From contig NZ_CP067420.1 in NCBI RefSeq assembly GCF_016653635.2, forward strand, positions 5,792,001 through 5,856,000: DNA of 64,000 nt, written 5' to 3'. The position numbers and the translations under genes are program-made. This DNA is from Skermanella sp. TT6 (GTDB lineage Bacteria; Pseudomonadota; Alphaproteobacteria; Azospirillales; Azospirillaceae). Numbering within the stretch: position 1 is the first letter of the stretch; each line of letters starts with the position of its first letter. Shown piece after piece: positions 43,556 through 53,193 of the stretch. The notes beneath the pieces were generated by a model, which saw only the letters and a list, made by a program, of their open reading frames with translations, was not told where the DNA came from and did not search any database.

Positions 43556-45313
43556 ATGAGTCCCCGTCCCCCCGACCAATCGGATAACGACCCGACCGTG
43601 CCGGATCCGTCCGACGGCACCAACCCGACCGGCTCCGCAGCCGAGCGCATCATCGAGAAGTTCGGCGGCATCCGCCCCATGGCCCACAAGCTGGGCATGC
43701 CGGTCACGACGGTCCAGGGATGGAAGAAGCGCGGCGCGATCCCCAGCGCGCGCCATCCCGACCTGCTCGCCGCCGCCGGCCGCCACAACGTGTCGCTGGA
43801 CCAGGCCGAACTCGACGCGGCCGCCCCGGCCGACGAGCGTGCCAGCGAGGAACGCGCGGTCGAGGATCGCACGGCGGACGAGACGACGCCCGCCGGCACC
43901 GTCGCGCCGGAGCCCTCGGCCACCGACACGCCGACGGGCGAGACTCCCTCGGCCACTCCCTGGACCAGCCCGCGCAGCTACGAGCGGCCCGCGGACACCT
44001 CGACCGAGCCCGAAACAGAAACCGCGACCAGGACCATGGCTGAGCCGACCCACCACGATCCAGAGCCGGTCCGCACGTCCGAGCCCGCCCGGTCCTCCGG
44101 CGGCGGCAAGGGCCTCGCGACCTTGGCCATCCTGCTGGCGCTGGCCGGCACCGGAGCGGCCGTCACGGCACCCCAGTGGGGGCCGCAGGTGATCCCCCAG
44201 ATCTGGCCGCCGCGCACCGGTGCCGATACCGGTGCTTCCCAGCAGATCTCCGCACTCGAGCAGCGGGTCCAGGAGCTGGCCTCGCGCGGCACGGACACCG
44301 CGCCGCTGGACGAGCGGATCTCCCAGCTCGAGCAGCGCCTGTCCGAAGTGTCCCAGGCGCAGTCGCAGCAGCAGCAGCAGCCGGAGCAGTCCGGTCCCGC
44401 CGGCCTCGACCAGGCCCAGGTCGAATCGATCGTGCAGGACCGCGTCCAGCAGCTTGCCGGCCGGGTCGCCGCGCTGGAGCAGCGGCCCCAGCCGCAGGCG
44501 GGCGTCGACCGCCAGGCGCTCGACGCCCGCGTCGCCCCGCTGGAGCAGCAGCTCCAGGCACTCTCCCAGGTCCGCGACCGGGTGCAGCAGCTCGAAGGCC
44601 GGGTCGGCACGCTCGACCAGCAGCAGGCGCAGGCCATCTCGCAGCTGCGCAGCAGCGTCGCCGGGCTGGAGCAGGAGGCCAACCGCCTCGCCCAGGAGAT
44701 CAACAACACCTCGAACCGCGCCGCCCAGGTGGCCGAGACGCTGACCCTGCGCCAGGCCCAGGAAAGCAAGGCCCAGGCCCTGGTGCTCGCCGCCGGCCAA
44801 CTCCGCGCGACGCTCCAGAGCTCGCGGCCCTTCTCGTCCGAACTGTCGGCCGTACGCGCGGTCAACCTGCAGGACCCGCAGGTGGTGCAGGCGCTGAACG
44901 CGATCGAGCCCCATGCCGCCGACGGGATCCCGACCGAGGCGCAGCTGAACGAGAGGTTCTCCGACGTCGCGGGCGAGATCGTCCGCGCCGGGGTGCTCGC
45001 CAGCGGCGAAGGCGGCCAGTGGTGGGACAAGGCGCTCTCGACCGCTTCCTCCCTGGTCAATGTCCGGCGGACCGCCGGCGAGATCGAGGGCAGCGGCGCC
45101 GACGCGATCACCGCCCGGGCGGAGCGCCACCTGAAGTCCGGCCGCCTGGACGAGGCCGTCAAGGAGCTCGGGACCCTGACCGGCGAGCCGGCGAAAGTGG
45201 CCCAGCCCTGGATCGAGGACGCCAAGGCGCGCCTCGCCGCCAACGAGGCCGGCGCGCTGCTGACCGGCCAGGCCATCGCCCGCCTGTCGGGCTCCGCCGG
45301 AGGCAACCAATAA
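43556..45313 (+). CDS. Alphaproteobacterial mitofilin (Mic60) homologue with N-terminal HTH-like segment
   Basis: This 585-residue protein has a transmembrane helix (about residues 185-205, GLATLAILLALAGTGAAVTA), a Gln/Glu-rich coiled coil (about 220-420) and the C-terminal mitofilin domain (ERFSDVAGEIVRAGVLASGE, then WWDKALSTASSLVNVRRT). Alphaproteobacterial Mic60 bends membranes and is linked to heme genes exactly as here. Unusually, residues about 28-75 (ERIIEKFGGIRPMAHKLGM, then PVTTVQGWKKRGAIPSARH) look like a Cro-type helix-turn-helix, followed by a Pro/Thr/Glu-rich disordered linker (residues about 85-170). The hemY stop-start overlap (TAATG) follows. Confidence 0.9.
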   Translation: MSPRPPDQSDNDPTVPDPSDGTNPTGSAAERIIEKFGGIRPMAHKLGMPVTTVQGWKKRGAIPSARHPDLLAAAGRHNVSLDQAELDAAAPADERASEERAVEDRTADETTPAGTVAPEPSATDTPTGETPSATPWTSPRSYERPADTSTEPETETATRTMAEPTHHDPEPVRTSEPARSSGGGKGLATLAILLALAGTGAAVTAPQWGPQVIPQIWPPRTGADTGASQQISALEQRVQELASRGTDTAPLDERISQLEQRLSEVSQAQSQQQQQPEQSGPAGLDQAQVESIVQDRVQQLAGRVAALEQRPQPQAGVDRQALDARVAPLEQQLQALSQVRDRVQQLEGRVGTLDQQQAQAISQLRSSVAGLEQEANRLAQEINNTSNRAAQVAETLTLRQAQESKAQALVLAAGQLRATLQSSRPFSSELSAVRAVNLQDPQVVQALNAIEPHAADGIPTEAQLNERFSDVAGEIVRAGVLASGEGGQWWDKALSTASSLVNVRRTAGEIEGSGADAITARAERHLKSGRLDEAVKELGTLTGEPAKVAQPWIEDAKARLAANEAGALLTGQAIARLSGSAGGNQ

Positions 45314-46776
45314 TGACCCGCGCCATCTGGTTCCTGATCAAGCTGGCGATCGTCGTCGCGATCGCCATCTATCTCGTCGAAAATCCCGGCGCGGTCACGA
45401 TCGACTGGCAGGGCTACGTCATCAACACCTCCTTCGCCATGCTGCTGCTGGTGACGGTGGTCCTGATCGGGATCGCCGCGCTGGCCTACCGGCTGTGGCG
45501 CGGCATCCGGGGTGCACCGGGGGCCTTCGGCCGCCGCAGCCGGGCACGCAAGCGCGAGCGGGGCTATCGGGCGCTGACCCGCGGCATGGTCGCGGTCGCG
45601 GCCGGCGACGCCGCCGGCGCGCGCCGCTATGCCCGCGAGGCCGACGCCATGCTGCGCGACCCGCCGCTGACCATGCTGCTGTCGGCCCAGGCCGCCCAGC
45701 TGAACGGCGACGAGAAGGCGGCGGAACGCTATTTCCAGACCATGCTGGAACGGCCGGAGACGGCGTTCCTCGGCGTGCGCGGCCTGCTGACCCAGGCGAT
45801 CCGCGACGGCAACCAGACCGAGGCGCTGCAGCTCGCCCGCCGGGCCAAGTCGCTCCAGCCGCAGACCCCGTGGGTGCTCACCACCCTGTTCGACCTGGAG
45901 ACCCGGGCAGCCCAGTGGGGCCGGGCCGAGCAGACCCTGCTCGACGGCATGAAGTCGGGCGCCTTCCCGGCGGAGGCCGGCCGGCACCACCGCGCCGCCC
46001 TGCTGCTGGAACGCAGCTACGAGGCCGAGCTGGAAGGCCATCACGACGACGCCCTGCGCCACGCCCAGGCCGCCGCCAAGCTGGAGCCCGCGTTCCCGCC
46101 GGCCGCCTCGCGCCTGGCCCGCCTGCTGGCGCGCACCGGCAAGCACCGCAAGGCCGGCAAGGTGATCGAGAAGGCCTGGAGCACCCGGCCCCATCCCGAA
46201 CTGGCCGACGCCTACCGCGACATCAGCCCGGACAGCGATCCGCTGGCCCAGGTCAAGCGGTTCGAGCGGCTCCAGTCCATGGTGCCCAACGATCCGGAGG
46301 GCCATGTGGCCCTGGCCCGCGCCGCCATGGCCGCCAAGCTGTGGGGCGAGGCCCGCAACCACCTGAGCAAGGCGCTGGCCGAGCGTCCGACCGACAGGGT
46401 CTACCGCATGCTGGCCGAACTGGCCGAGGCGGAGCACGGCGACATCGCCGCCGCCCGGGACTGGCTGGCCAAGGCCGCCAACGCCGAGCCGGACCCGATC
46501 TGGGTCTGCAAGGAGTGCGGCACCCTGTCCAAGTCCTGGCGCAGCATCTGCGCCCAGTGCGGCGCGTTCGACAGCATGGAATGGAAGCTGCCCAGCGTCG
46601 CCGTCCGGATCGCCGAACCCCACCGGCTTCCGCCCGCGAGGCCTCCGGAGCCGCCGGCCCAGCCGGCAACCACCACGACGGTGGTGCAGCAGCCGGAGGA
46701 GACGCCGGCCGCTTCTCCGACGCAGGAAACCCAGCGGGGAACCACGGCGCAGCAGCCGCAACCGGCTGCGGGTTAG
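45313..46776 (+). CDS. hemY: HemY-like TPR membrane protein with C-terminal double-CXXC
   Basis: HemY (proteobacterial type) is an inner-membrane TPR protein always linked to hemCD; its role in heme synthesis is unresolved. The 487-residue product starts at ATG 45,313, which overlaps the mitofilin stop as TAATG. Two hydrophobic segments (residues about 4-20 and 40-62) precede the HemY N-terminal domain and TPR helices (about 90-380). At residues 399-416 there are two CXXC pairs (Cys399/402 in CKECGTLSKSW, Cys413/416 in CAQCGAFDSMEWK) like the rubredoxin-type zinc ribbon of LapB. The tail is Pro/Gln/Thr-rich. Confidence 0.9.
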   Translation: MTRAIWFLIKLAIVVAIAIYLVENPGAVTIDWQGYVINTSFAMLLLVTVVLIGIAALAYRLWRGIRGAPGAFGRRSRARKRERGYRALTRGMVAVAAGDAAGARRYAREADAMLRDPPLTMLLSAQAAQLNGDEKAAERYFQTMLERPETAFLGVRGLLTQAIRDGNQTEALQLARRAKSLQPQTPWVLTTLFDLETRAAQWGRAEQTLLDGMKSGAFPAEAGRHHRAALLLERSYEAELEGHHDDALRHAQAAAKLEPAFPPAASRLARLLARTGKHRKAGKVIEKAWSTRPHPELADAYRDISPDSDPLAQVKRFERLQSMVPNDPEGHVALARAAMAAKLWGEARNHLSKALAERPTDRVYRMLAELAEAEHGDIAAARDWLAKAANAEPDPIWVCKECGTLSKSWRSICAQCGAFDSMEWKLPSVAVRIAEPHRLPPARPPEPPAQPATTTTVVQQPEETPAASPTQETQRGTTAQQPQPAAG

Positions 46777-46793
46777 GAGCGTCCCGTCGAACC

Positions 46794-46821
46794 GGAAGAG
46801 CCGCCGCGTGACGGCTCTTCC
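46794..46821 (+). terminator. Terminator-like hairpin after hemY
   Basis: GGAAGAGCCG (46,794-46,803) and CGGCTCTTCC (46,812-46,821) form a perfect 10-base stem with an eight-base loop, starting 17 bases after the hemY stop. It is followed by AAGCCCCTG and not by a T run, so termination may be inefficient. Confidence 0.6.
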
Positions 46822-46834
46822 AAGCCCCTGTCCT

Positions 46835-47110
46835 CATCATGACCGGACCTGATCACGACTGTCCGGCATGTTGGCTGCCTGTTCCGCTAAAGGGTTGATC
46901 ACGGGCGGAAATACTTTGGTTTCGTCATGGCCGGACTTGATCCGCCGCTGTCCGGCACGGCGATTGCCGATCAACCATTGAGAACATTTCTAGTGACCGT
47001 TTTCTCCTTCAGTTCGTCATCCGCGGGCTTGACCCGCGGATCTCAAGGCACGGAGGCTCCGATGCTTCCCGTGAACGATGCCCGGATCAAGTCCGGGCAT
47101 GACGATAAAG
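46835..47110. repeat. Cluster of four REP-like palindromes
   Basis: Four related units occupy this gap: TCATGACCGGACCTGATCA (about 46,838), TCATGGCCGGACTTGATCC (about 46,926), TCATCCGCGGGCTTGACCCG (about 47,015) and, in the opposite orientation, CGGATCAAGTCCGGGCATGA (about 47,083). The motif TCATG-N-CCGGACTTGATCCGG is a dispersed palindrome found in many alphaproteobacteria. The first two copies share the added half CTGTCCGGCA. They lie between hemY and rsmB. From 47,111 to 47,353 I see no further feature. Confidence 0.75.
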
Positions 47111-47353
47111 GGGTAGTTCCGCCTTGAGTTCAGGCTTGTGAGCAGTGCGCAACAAACGTGCCAGCCAGCCCTGGACCTGATCCGCTCAACCCAGCGCGAG
47201 GTCCATCTCGCCTGTTCGCGCACCGATGAAGATTAGGTCGGAGCGGCACCCGGCCTCGTTTCTTGACCGATAATCAGGTGCCGTGCCGGACAGCGTCCGC
47301 CCCGGGCCTTTTCCGATTCGACAAGCCCCCCTCCGCGCGCTAAACCGCGCGGC

Positions 47354-48646
47354 ATGACCGACAGCACGCTGGCATCCCGCAACGCCGCCCTCGACCTGAT
47401 CGAATCGGTGCTGCGCAAGAAGATCCCGCTCGACGACGCGTTCGACGCGCACGAGGGGCTCGACGCCCTGGAGCCGCGCGACCGCGCCTTCGTGAGGCTG
47501 ATGGTGGCGACCGTCCTGCGCCGCCTGGGTCAGGTCGACGCCCTGGTGTCGGCGGCCCTGACCAAGCCCGACCCGGTCCGCGCCGGCGTCCTCGACATCC
47601 TGCGGCTCGGCACGGCGCAGCTCGTGTTCCTCGACACGCCGCCGCACGCCGCGGTCGATACCTCGGTGGCCGCGGCGGAAGGGCGCGGGCTCAGCCATTA
47701 CAAGGGCCTGATCAACGCCGTGCTGCGCCGGGTCGCCCGCGAGGGCGCCGACCAGGCGAAGAAGCAGGATGCCGGCCGGCTGAACACGCCGGACTGGCTG
47801 TGGCTCGCTTGGCGGACCGCCTACGGCACTCCCCGCACCCGCGGCATCGTCGAGGCCAACCTGATCGAGGCGCCGCTCGACCTCACGGCGAAGGAGTCGC
47901 CCGGCGACTGGGCCGCGCGGCTGGAGGGCACCGTGCTGCCGACCGGGACGATCCGCCGCGCCTCCGGTGGTCAGGTCACCGACCTGCCCGGTTACGACGA
48001 GGGTGCCTGGTGGGTCCAGGACGCCGCCGCGGCGCTGCCGGCCAAGCTGTTCGGCGACATCCGGGGCAGGACCGTCTACGACCTGTGCGCGGCGCCGGGC
48101 GGCAAGACCGCCCAGCTCGCCGCCGCCGGGGCCGAGGTGACGGCGCTCGACCGGTCCGAACGGCGGCTTCGCCGGCTCTCCGCCAACCTGGAGCGGCTGA
48201 ACCTGTGGGCGGAGACCCTGACCGCCGATGCCGCGACCTGGAAGCCGGAGCAGCCGGCCGATGCCATCCTGCTCGACGCGCCGTGCAGCGCCACCGGGGC
48301 GATCCGGCGCCATCCCGACATCCTGCGGCTGAAGACCCAGGAGGACGTCGCCAAGCTGGCGGGGGCCCAGCGCCGGCTACTGGCCCACGCGGTGGAACTG
48401 CTCAAGCCCGGCGGCATGCTGGTCTATTGCACCTGCTCGCTCCAGCCGGAGGAGGGCGAGCAGCGGATCGACCACCTGCTGAATTCCGGGGCGCCGGTCG
48501 AGCGGCTGCCGGTCGATCCCGGCGAGCTGGGCGGCCTGTCGGAACTGATCAACGAGCGGGGGGAAGTCAGGACCCTGCCGGGTCACCTCGCTGAACTGGG
48601 CGGCATCGACGGCTTCTTCGTGGCGCGGCTCGTCCGCACCAAATGA
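47354..48646 (+). CDS. rsmB: RsmB-family 16S rRNA (cytosine-C5) methyltransferase
   Basis: This 430-residue protein combines an N-terminal NusB-like domain (residues about 1-135, SRNAALDLIESVLRKKIPL) with an RsmB/NOP methyltransferase domain: SAM motif DLCAAPGGKTAQL, the catalytic pair in LLDAPCSATGAIRRHPD and VYCTCSLQPEEGE. It methylates C5 of a cytosine, in E. coli C967 of 16S rRNA. The target is inferred from the family. The rpe gene follows after 125 bases. Confidence 0.94.
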   Translation: MTDSTLASRNAALDLIESVLRKKIPLDDAFDAHEGLDALEPRDRAFVRLMVATVLRRLGQVDALVSAALTKPDPVRAGVLDILRLGTAQLVFLDTPPHAAVDTSVAAAEGRGLSHYKGLINAVLRRVAREGADQAKKQDAGRLNTPDWLWLAWRTAYGTPRTRGIVEANLIEAPLDLTAKESPGDWAARLEGTVLPTGTIRRASGGQVTDLPGYDEGAWWVQDAAAALPAKLFGDIRGRTVYDLCAAPGGKTAQLAAAGAEVTALDRSERRLRRLSANLERLNLWAETLTADAATWKPEQPADAILLDAPCSATGAIRRHPDILRLKTQEDVAKLAGAQRRLLAHAVELLKPGGMLVYCTCSLQPEEGEQRIDHLLNSGAPVERLPVDPGELGGLSELINERGEVRTLPGHLAELGGIDGFFVARLVRTK

Positions 48647-48771
48647 TATGCCGATCCCGATGACGGTCGATTTGCGCAATTCAAACCTGCGCCGGCAGGG
48701 ACCATGTGTGATCTTGCGCACACCCCGCCGGACTTGGTAGGACAGCTTCGCTTTCGTAGGACGGCCTCGCC

Positions 48772-49434
48772 ATGCAGCAATCGACCCGAATCGCTCCCTC
48801 CATCCTGTCGGCCGACTTCGCCCGCCTGGGAGAGGAGGTGCGCGCCGTCGATACCGCCGGGGCCGACTACATCCATATCGACGTGATGGACGGGCATTTC
48901 GTGCCCAACATCACCATCGGCCCCGCCGTCGTGTCGGCCCTGCGGCCCCATTCCGCCAAGATCTTCGACGTCCACCTGATGATCTCGCCGGTCGACCCCT
49001 TCATCGCCGACTTCGCCAAGGCTGGCGCCGACATCATCACGGTCCATCCCGAGGCCGGCGCCCACACTCACCGGACGATCCAGCTGATCAAGTCGCTGGG
49101 CAAGAAGGCCGGCCTGTCGCTCAACCCGGCGACGCCGGTCGAGGCGGTGGATTACCTGATGGACGACCTGGACCTGATCCTGGTGATGAGCGTCAATCCC
49201 GGCTTCGGCGGCCAGGGCTTCATCCGCTCACAGCTCGACAAGATCCGGGAACTGCGCCGCCGGATCGACGCCAGCGGGCGGCAGATCGACCTGGAGGTCG
49301 ACGGCGGCATCAATTTCGAGACGGCGGGCGCTGCGATCGAGGCCGGCGCCGACGTGCTGGTGGCCGGGACGGCGACCTTCGCCGGCGGGCAGGACGCCTA
49401 TGCCGGCAATATCCGGCGGCTGCGGGGTGCCTGA
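48772..49434 (+). CDS. rpe: Ribulose-phosphate 3-epimerase
   Basis: Rpe interconverts ribulose-5-phosphate and xylulose-5-phosphate in the pentose phosphate and Calvin pathways. The 220-residue TIM barrel has the opening [18 protein letters not shown], metal-binding histidines and aspartates in [16 protein letters not shown] and [14 protein letters not shown], and the phosphate-binding [11 protein letters not shown] and [10 protein letters not shown]. Upstream, a short GTAGGAC-containing region (48,725-48,765) resembles fragments of the dispersed palindrome. The heparinase-like gene begins six bases after its stop. Confidence 0.97.
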   Translation: MQQSTRIAPSILSADFARLGEEVRAVDTAGADYIHIDVMDGHFVPNITIGPAVVSALRPHSAKIFDVHLMISPVDPFIADFAKAGADIITVHPEAGAHTHRTIQLIKSLGKKAGLSLNPATPVEAVDYLMDDLDLILVMSVNPGFGGQGFIRSQLDKIRELRRRIDASGRQIDLEVDGGINFETAGAAIEAGADVLVAGTATFAGGQDAYAGNIRRLRGA

Positions 49435-49440
49435 GGCGGG

Positions 49441-51093
49441 ATGACTGGCCAGCGCGACACCTTGGGCTGGCTGAAGCAGGGCGCGCGGGCGTTCGCCTTC
49501 GGCAATCCGCTGTACGGGCTTACCCTGGGCGGCCGGCCGGTCAGCGGGCTGGCGACCGTCCCCAACGATCCCTGGCCGGGCGACGCGGATATCGGCGCTG
49601 CCCTGATGGACGGGGTGTTCCCCTTCGCGGGCGAGGTGATGCAGGCGGACGAGCCGGTCTGGGTGCCGGCCCTGGGCTTCGGTTCCCCCTGGATCGCCCA
49701 GATGAACGCGTTCGACTGGCTGCGCGACCTGCGCGCGCTGGGCGGCGACGCGCCGCGCCGGCAGGCGCGCCTGCTGATCACCGGCTGGCTCGACCAGAAC
49801 CACGGCTGGAACCAGGCGTCGTGGGCGCCCGACGTGCTGGGTGCCCGCATCGCCAACTGGATCGGCCAGCATGATTTCTACTGCCAGAGCGCGGACGACG
49901 CCTTCCGCGGCCGGGTGTTCGAAAGCCTGGCGCGGCAGACCCGCCACCTGGCCCGCGTCACCCCCGGCCCGCTCCAGGGGGCGGCGCTGCTGACCGCGGT
50001 CAAGGGCCTGGTCTACGGCGGGCTGTGCCTGCCCGGCTGCGAGAAGCACGTGCCTTACGCCCTGCGGCTGCTGGAACGGGAACTGCCGCTCCAGGTGCTG
50101 CCGGACGGCGGCCATGTGGAGCGCAACCCCGAGCGCCACATGCTGGTGCTCCGCCACCTGATCGACCTGCGTGCCGTCCTGCGCGCGGCCCGCCAGGAGG
50201 TGCCGGAGATGCTCCAGCACGCGATCGACCGGATGACCCCGGCGCTCCGCTTCTTTCGCCACGGCGACGGCGGGCTGGCGCTGTTCAACGGCGGCCGCGA
50301 GGCCGACCCGGCCATGACCGACACGGTGCTGGCCCAGTCCGACGCGCGCGGGCGCCCGCTGAAGAGCGCTCCCCATTGCGGGTTCGAGCGGATGCTGGCC
50401 GGCCGGACCACGGTGCTGATGGATACCGGCAAGGCGCCGCCGCCGGGCCTGGACCAGGACGCCCATGCCGGCACGCTCAGCTTCGAGATGACCATCGGGC
50501 GCGAGCGCCTGATCGTCAATTGCGGCTCGCATCCCAGCCGCTTCGGCCCCTGGCGCGGCGCGCTGGCGGCGACCGCGGCCCACTCGACCCTCGCGGTGGC
50601 GGAGACCAATTCCGCGGAAGTGTTCGAGGAGGGCGGCCTGGGCCGCCGGCCGAACCGGATCACCTGCGAGCGCATCGAGAGCGACGGCGCCACCCTGGTC
50701 GAGGCGACCCACGACGGCTATGTGCGCGCCTTCGGGCTGCTGCACCGGCGGCGGCTCTACCTGGCGGACAACGGCGACGACCTGCGCGGCGAGGACACGC
50801 TGGAAGGTCCCGCCGGCCACCCCTTCGCGCTCCGCTTCCACCTTCATCCCGGCGTGGACGCCGCCCTGTCGCCCAACGGCGGTTCCGCCCTGCTGCGGCT
50901 GCCGGGGGGCTCGTCGTGGCGCCTGCGGGCGACCGGCGGGACCTTCGCCGTCTCCGAAAGCATCTATTTCGGCGGCGGGTTCGGCGACGGCGACGAGCCG
51001 CGGCGGACCCGCCAGGTCGTCGTGACCGGCGACACCGTGTCCGATCGCACGGTGATCAAATGGGCGCTACGCCGCGAGAAGAAGCAGCCCTGA
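49441..51093 (+). CDS. Heparinase II/III family protein
   Basis: This 550-residue protein has an N-terminal alpha-toroid region and a C-terminal beta-sandwich domain (from about residue 330) of the heparinase II/III type, including [38 protein letters not shown] and the [16 protein letters not shown] region where the active-site histidine of these lyases sits. Relatives degrade uronic-acid-containing polysaccharides such as heparin or alginate. In alphaproteobacteria this gene is regularly found between rpe and purH, as here, but a substrate has not been shown. No signal peptide is visible, so a cytoplasmic location is likely, which is unusual for a polysaccharide lyase. Confidence 0.85.
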   Translation: MTGQRDTLGWLKQGARAFAFGNPLYGLTLGGRPVSGLATVPNDPWPGDADIGAALMDGVFPFAGEVMQADEPVWVPALGFGSPWIAQMNAFDWLRDLRALGGDAPRRQARLLITGWLDQNHGWNQASWAPDVLGARIANWIGQHDFYCQSADDAFRGRVFESLARQTRHLARVTPGPLQGAALLTAVKGLVYGGLCLPGCEKHVPYALRLLERELPLQVLPDGGHVERNPERHMLVLRHLIDLRAVLRAARQEVPEMLQHAIDRMTPALRFFRHGDGGLALFNGGREADPAMTDTVLAQSDARGRPLKSAPHCGFERMLAGRTTVLMDTGKAPPPGLDQDAHAGTLSFEMTIGRERLIVNCGSHPSRFGPWRGALAATAAHSTLAVAETNSAEVFEEGGLGRRPNRITCERIESDGATLVEATHDGYVRAFGLLHRRRLYLADNGDDLRGEDTLEGPAGHPFALRFHLHPGVDAALSPNGGSALLRLPGGSSWRLRATGGTFAVSESIYFGGGFGDGDEPRRTRQVVVTGDTVSDRTVIKWALRREKKQP

Positions 51094-51157
51094 CCATCAC
51101 CGCACCCGAACCGCAGCCACGCCCGACTGGGCCAGAATTTCGCAGGATACCGCCGCC

Positions 51158-52744
51158 ATGAACGCCGATCTCGTCCGCGTCACCCGCGCCCTCGTTTCCG
51201 TTTCCGACAAGACCGGCCTGGTGCCGTTCGGCCAAGCCCTGGCGGCGCGCGGCGTCGAGATCCTGTCGACCGGCGGGTCCGCCCAGCAGCTCCGCGACGC
51301 CGGCGTGCCGGTCACCGAGGTCGGCGACCATACCGGCTTCCCCGAGATGATGGACGGCAGGGTCAAGACTCTCCACCCCAAGGTCCATGGCGGCATCCTG
51401 GCGCGCCGCGACCTGGACAGCCACCTGGCCGCCATGGAGGCCCACGGCATCCCGCCGATCGACCTGGTCGTGGTCAACCTCTACCCGTTCGAGGCCACGG
51501 TCGCGCGCGGCGCCGCGTTCGAGGACTGCGTGGAGAACATCGACATCGGCGGCCCGGCGATGATCCGGAGCGCCGCCAAGAACCACGGCTTCGTCGCCGT
51601 GGTGACCGACGCCGCGGACTACGACGCCGTCCTGGCCGAGCTGGAGGCCAACGACGGCGCCACCACGCTGGCGCTGCGGCGGCGGCTGGCGGCCGGCGCC
51701 TACGCCCGCACGGCCGCCTACGACTCGGCGATCAGCCAGTGGTTCGCCGGCCAGAACGGCGAGACCTTCCCGGCCCGCGTCACCGTCGCCGGCAGCCTGC
51801 GCCAGACGCTCCGCTACGGCGAGAACCCGCACCAGCAGGCGGCATTCTATGTCGGCGGCGCGGGCGGCCGGCCGGGCATCGCGACGGCGACGCAGCTCCA
51901 GGGCAAGGAGCTGAGCTACAACAACCTCAACGACACGGACGCCGCGTTCGAACTGGTGGCCGAGTTCGAGCGCCCGGCCGTCGCCATCATCAAGCACGCC
52001 AATCCCTGCGGTGTGGCCGAGGGCGACAGCCTGCCCGACGCCTATGCCCGCGCGCTGGAATGCGACCCGGTCAGCGCCTTCGGCGGCATCATCGCGGTGA
52101 ATCGCACCCTGGACGCCGCCACGGCCGAGCAGATCGCCAAGCTGTTCGCCGAGGTGGTGATCGCCCCCGACGCCGACGGGGATGCCCGGGCGTTCCTGGC
52201 CGCCAAGAAGAACCTGCGCGTCCTGCTGACCGGCGCCATGCCCGATCCGGCCGCGCCCGGCATGACCGTGCGGACGGTGTCCGGCGGCTTCCTGTTCCAG
52301 GACCGCGACAGCGGCCGGATCAGCCTGCCCGACCTGAAGGTGGTGACGAAGCGGGCGCCCGACGACCGGGAGCTGGCCGACCTGCTGTTCGCCTTCCGCG
52401 TCGCCAAGCATGTCAAGTCGAACGCGATCGTCTATGCCAAGGCCGGAGCGACCGTAGGCATCGGCGCCGGCCAGATGAGCCGGGTGGACAGCTCGCGCAT
52501 CGCGGCGTGGAAGTCGGCCGACGCGGCACAGGCGGCGGGCCGGGCGGAGGCGGGGACGATCGGCTCCGTGGTCGCGTCCGACGCCTTCTTCCCCTTCGCG
52601 GACGGCCTGCTGGCCGCGGCGGATGCCGGCGCCACCGCGATCATCCAGCCCGGCGGCTCGATGCGCGACGGCGAGGTGATCGCCGCCGCCGACGAGCGCG
52701 GCCTCGCGATGGTCTTCACGGGGATGCGCCACTTCCGGCACTGA
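51158..52744 (+). CDS. purH: Bifunctional AICAR transformylase / IMP cyclohydrolase
   Basis: PurH performs the last two steps of purine synthesis, formylating AICAR and closing the ring to IMP. The 528-residue protein has the cyclohydrolase domain first ([36 protein letters not shown]) and the transformylase domain second ([14 protein letters not shown], then the catalytic Lys-His pair in [15 protein letters not shown] and [18 protein letters not shown]). Length and motifs are all normal. It sits 64 bases behind the heparinase-like gene. Confidence 0.97.
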   Translation: MNADLVRVTRALVSVSDKTGLVPFGQALAARGVEILSTGGSAQQLRDAGVPVTEVGDHTGFPEMMDGRVKTLHPKVHGGILARRDLDSHLAAMEAHGIPPIDLVVVNLYPFEATVARGAAFEDCVENIDIGGPAMIRSAAKNHGFVAVVTDAADYDAVLAELEANDGATTLALRRRLAAGAYARTAAYDSAISQWFAGQNGETFPARVTVAGSLRQTLRYGENPHQQAAFYVGGAGGRPGIATATQLQGKELSYNNLNDTDAAFELVAEFERPAVAIIKHANPCGVAEGDSLPDAYARALECDPVSAFGGIIAVNRTLDAATAEQIAKLFAEVVIAPDADGDARAFLAAKKNLRVLLTGAMPDPAAPGMTVRTVSGGFLFQDRDSGRISLPDLKVVTKRAPDDRELADLLFAFRVAKHVKSNAIVYAKAGATVGIGAGQMSRVDSSRIAAWKSADAAQAAGRAEAGTIGSVVASDAFFPFADGLLAAADAGATAIIQPGGSMRDGEVIAAADERGLAMVFTGMRHFRH

Positions 52745-52753
52745 GCGTCCGGG

Positions 52754-53167
52754 GTGGCCGTGCCCGGCCCCAAGGTCCCCGACGGCCTGCTGTCCAGGGC
52801 GAAGGCGTGGGCCCGCGGCGTGAAACGGGACGTCCATGCGGTTTATCTGGCGGCCCGCGACCCCAGGACGCCCTGGTGTGCGCGGGCGGCGGCGCTGCTG
52901 GTCGCGGCCTACGCGCTCAGCCCGATCGATCTGATCCCGGACTTCATCCCGGTCGTCGGCTATCTCGACGACCTGCTCATCGTGCCGCTGGGCATCCTGC
53001 TCGTCGCCCGCCTCATCCCCGCCGACATACTGGCGGAGCATCGCGCGGCCGCGCAGGCCCGGGGGGCGGACCGGCCCGTCAGCTACGCGGCCGCCGTCGC
53101 CATGGTCGCGGTCTGGAGCGCCGCCGCGGTCGTCCTGTACCGGTGGCTGGCGGCGGAAGGCGGCTGA
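52754..53167 (+). CDS. DUF1232 (YkvA-like) membrane protein
   Basis: The product (137 residues from GTG 52,754; GTG 52,760 is an alternative) contains the defining DUF1232 motif [21 protein letters not shown] in the first membrane region (quoted here as [12 protein letters not shown] and IPVVGYLDD), where the DXXPDFIP stretch is invariant. A second hydrophobic helix lies at the end ([20 protein letters not shown]). The function is unknown. It follows purH by nine bases and is convergent with znuA. Confidence 0.87.
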   Translation: MAVPGPKVPDGLLSRAKAWARGVKRDVHAVYLAARDPRTPWCARAAALLVAAYALSPIDLIPDFIPVVGYLDDLLIVPLGILLVARLIPADILAEHRAAAQARGADRPVSYAAAVAMVAVWSAAAVVLYRWLAAEGG

Positions 53168-53193
53168 TGCCCCCGCCGTCCGGGGGGGAGCGG

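Noticed and set aside
43978-46761. Minus-strand open frame of 927 codons across mitofilin and hemY
   Set aside because: Antisense shadow; both plus-strand genes have family motifs and coupled starts.
46835-47110. CRISPR array
   Set aside because: The repeats are imperfect, palindromic, in both orientations and unevenly spaced, and no cas gene is near; they are REP-like.
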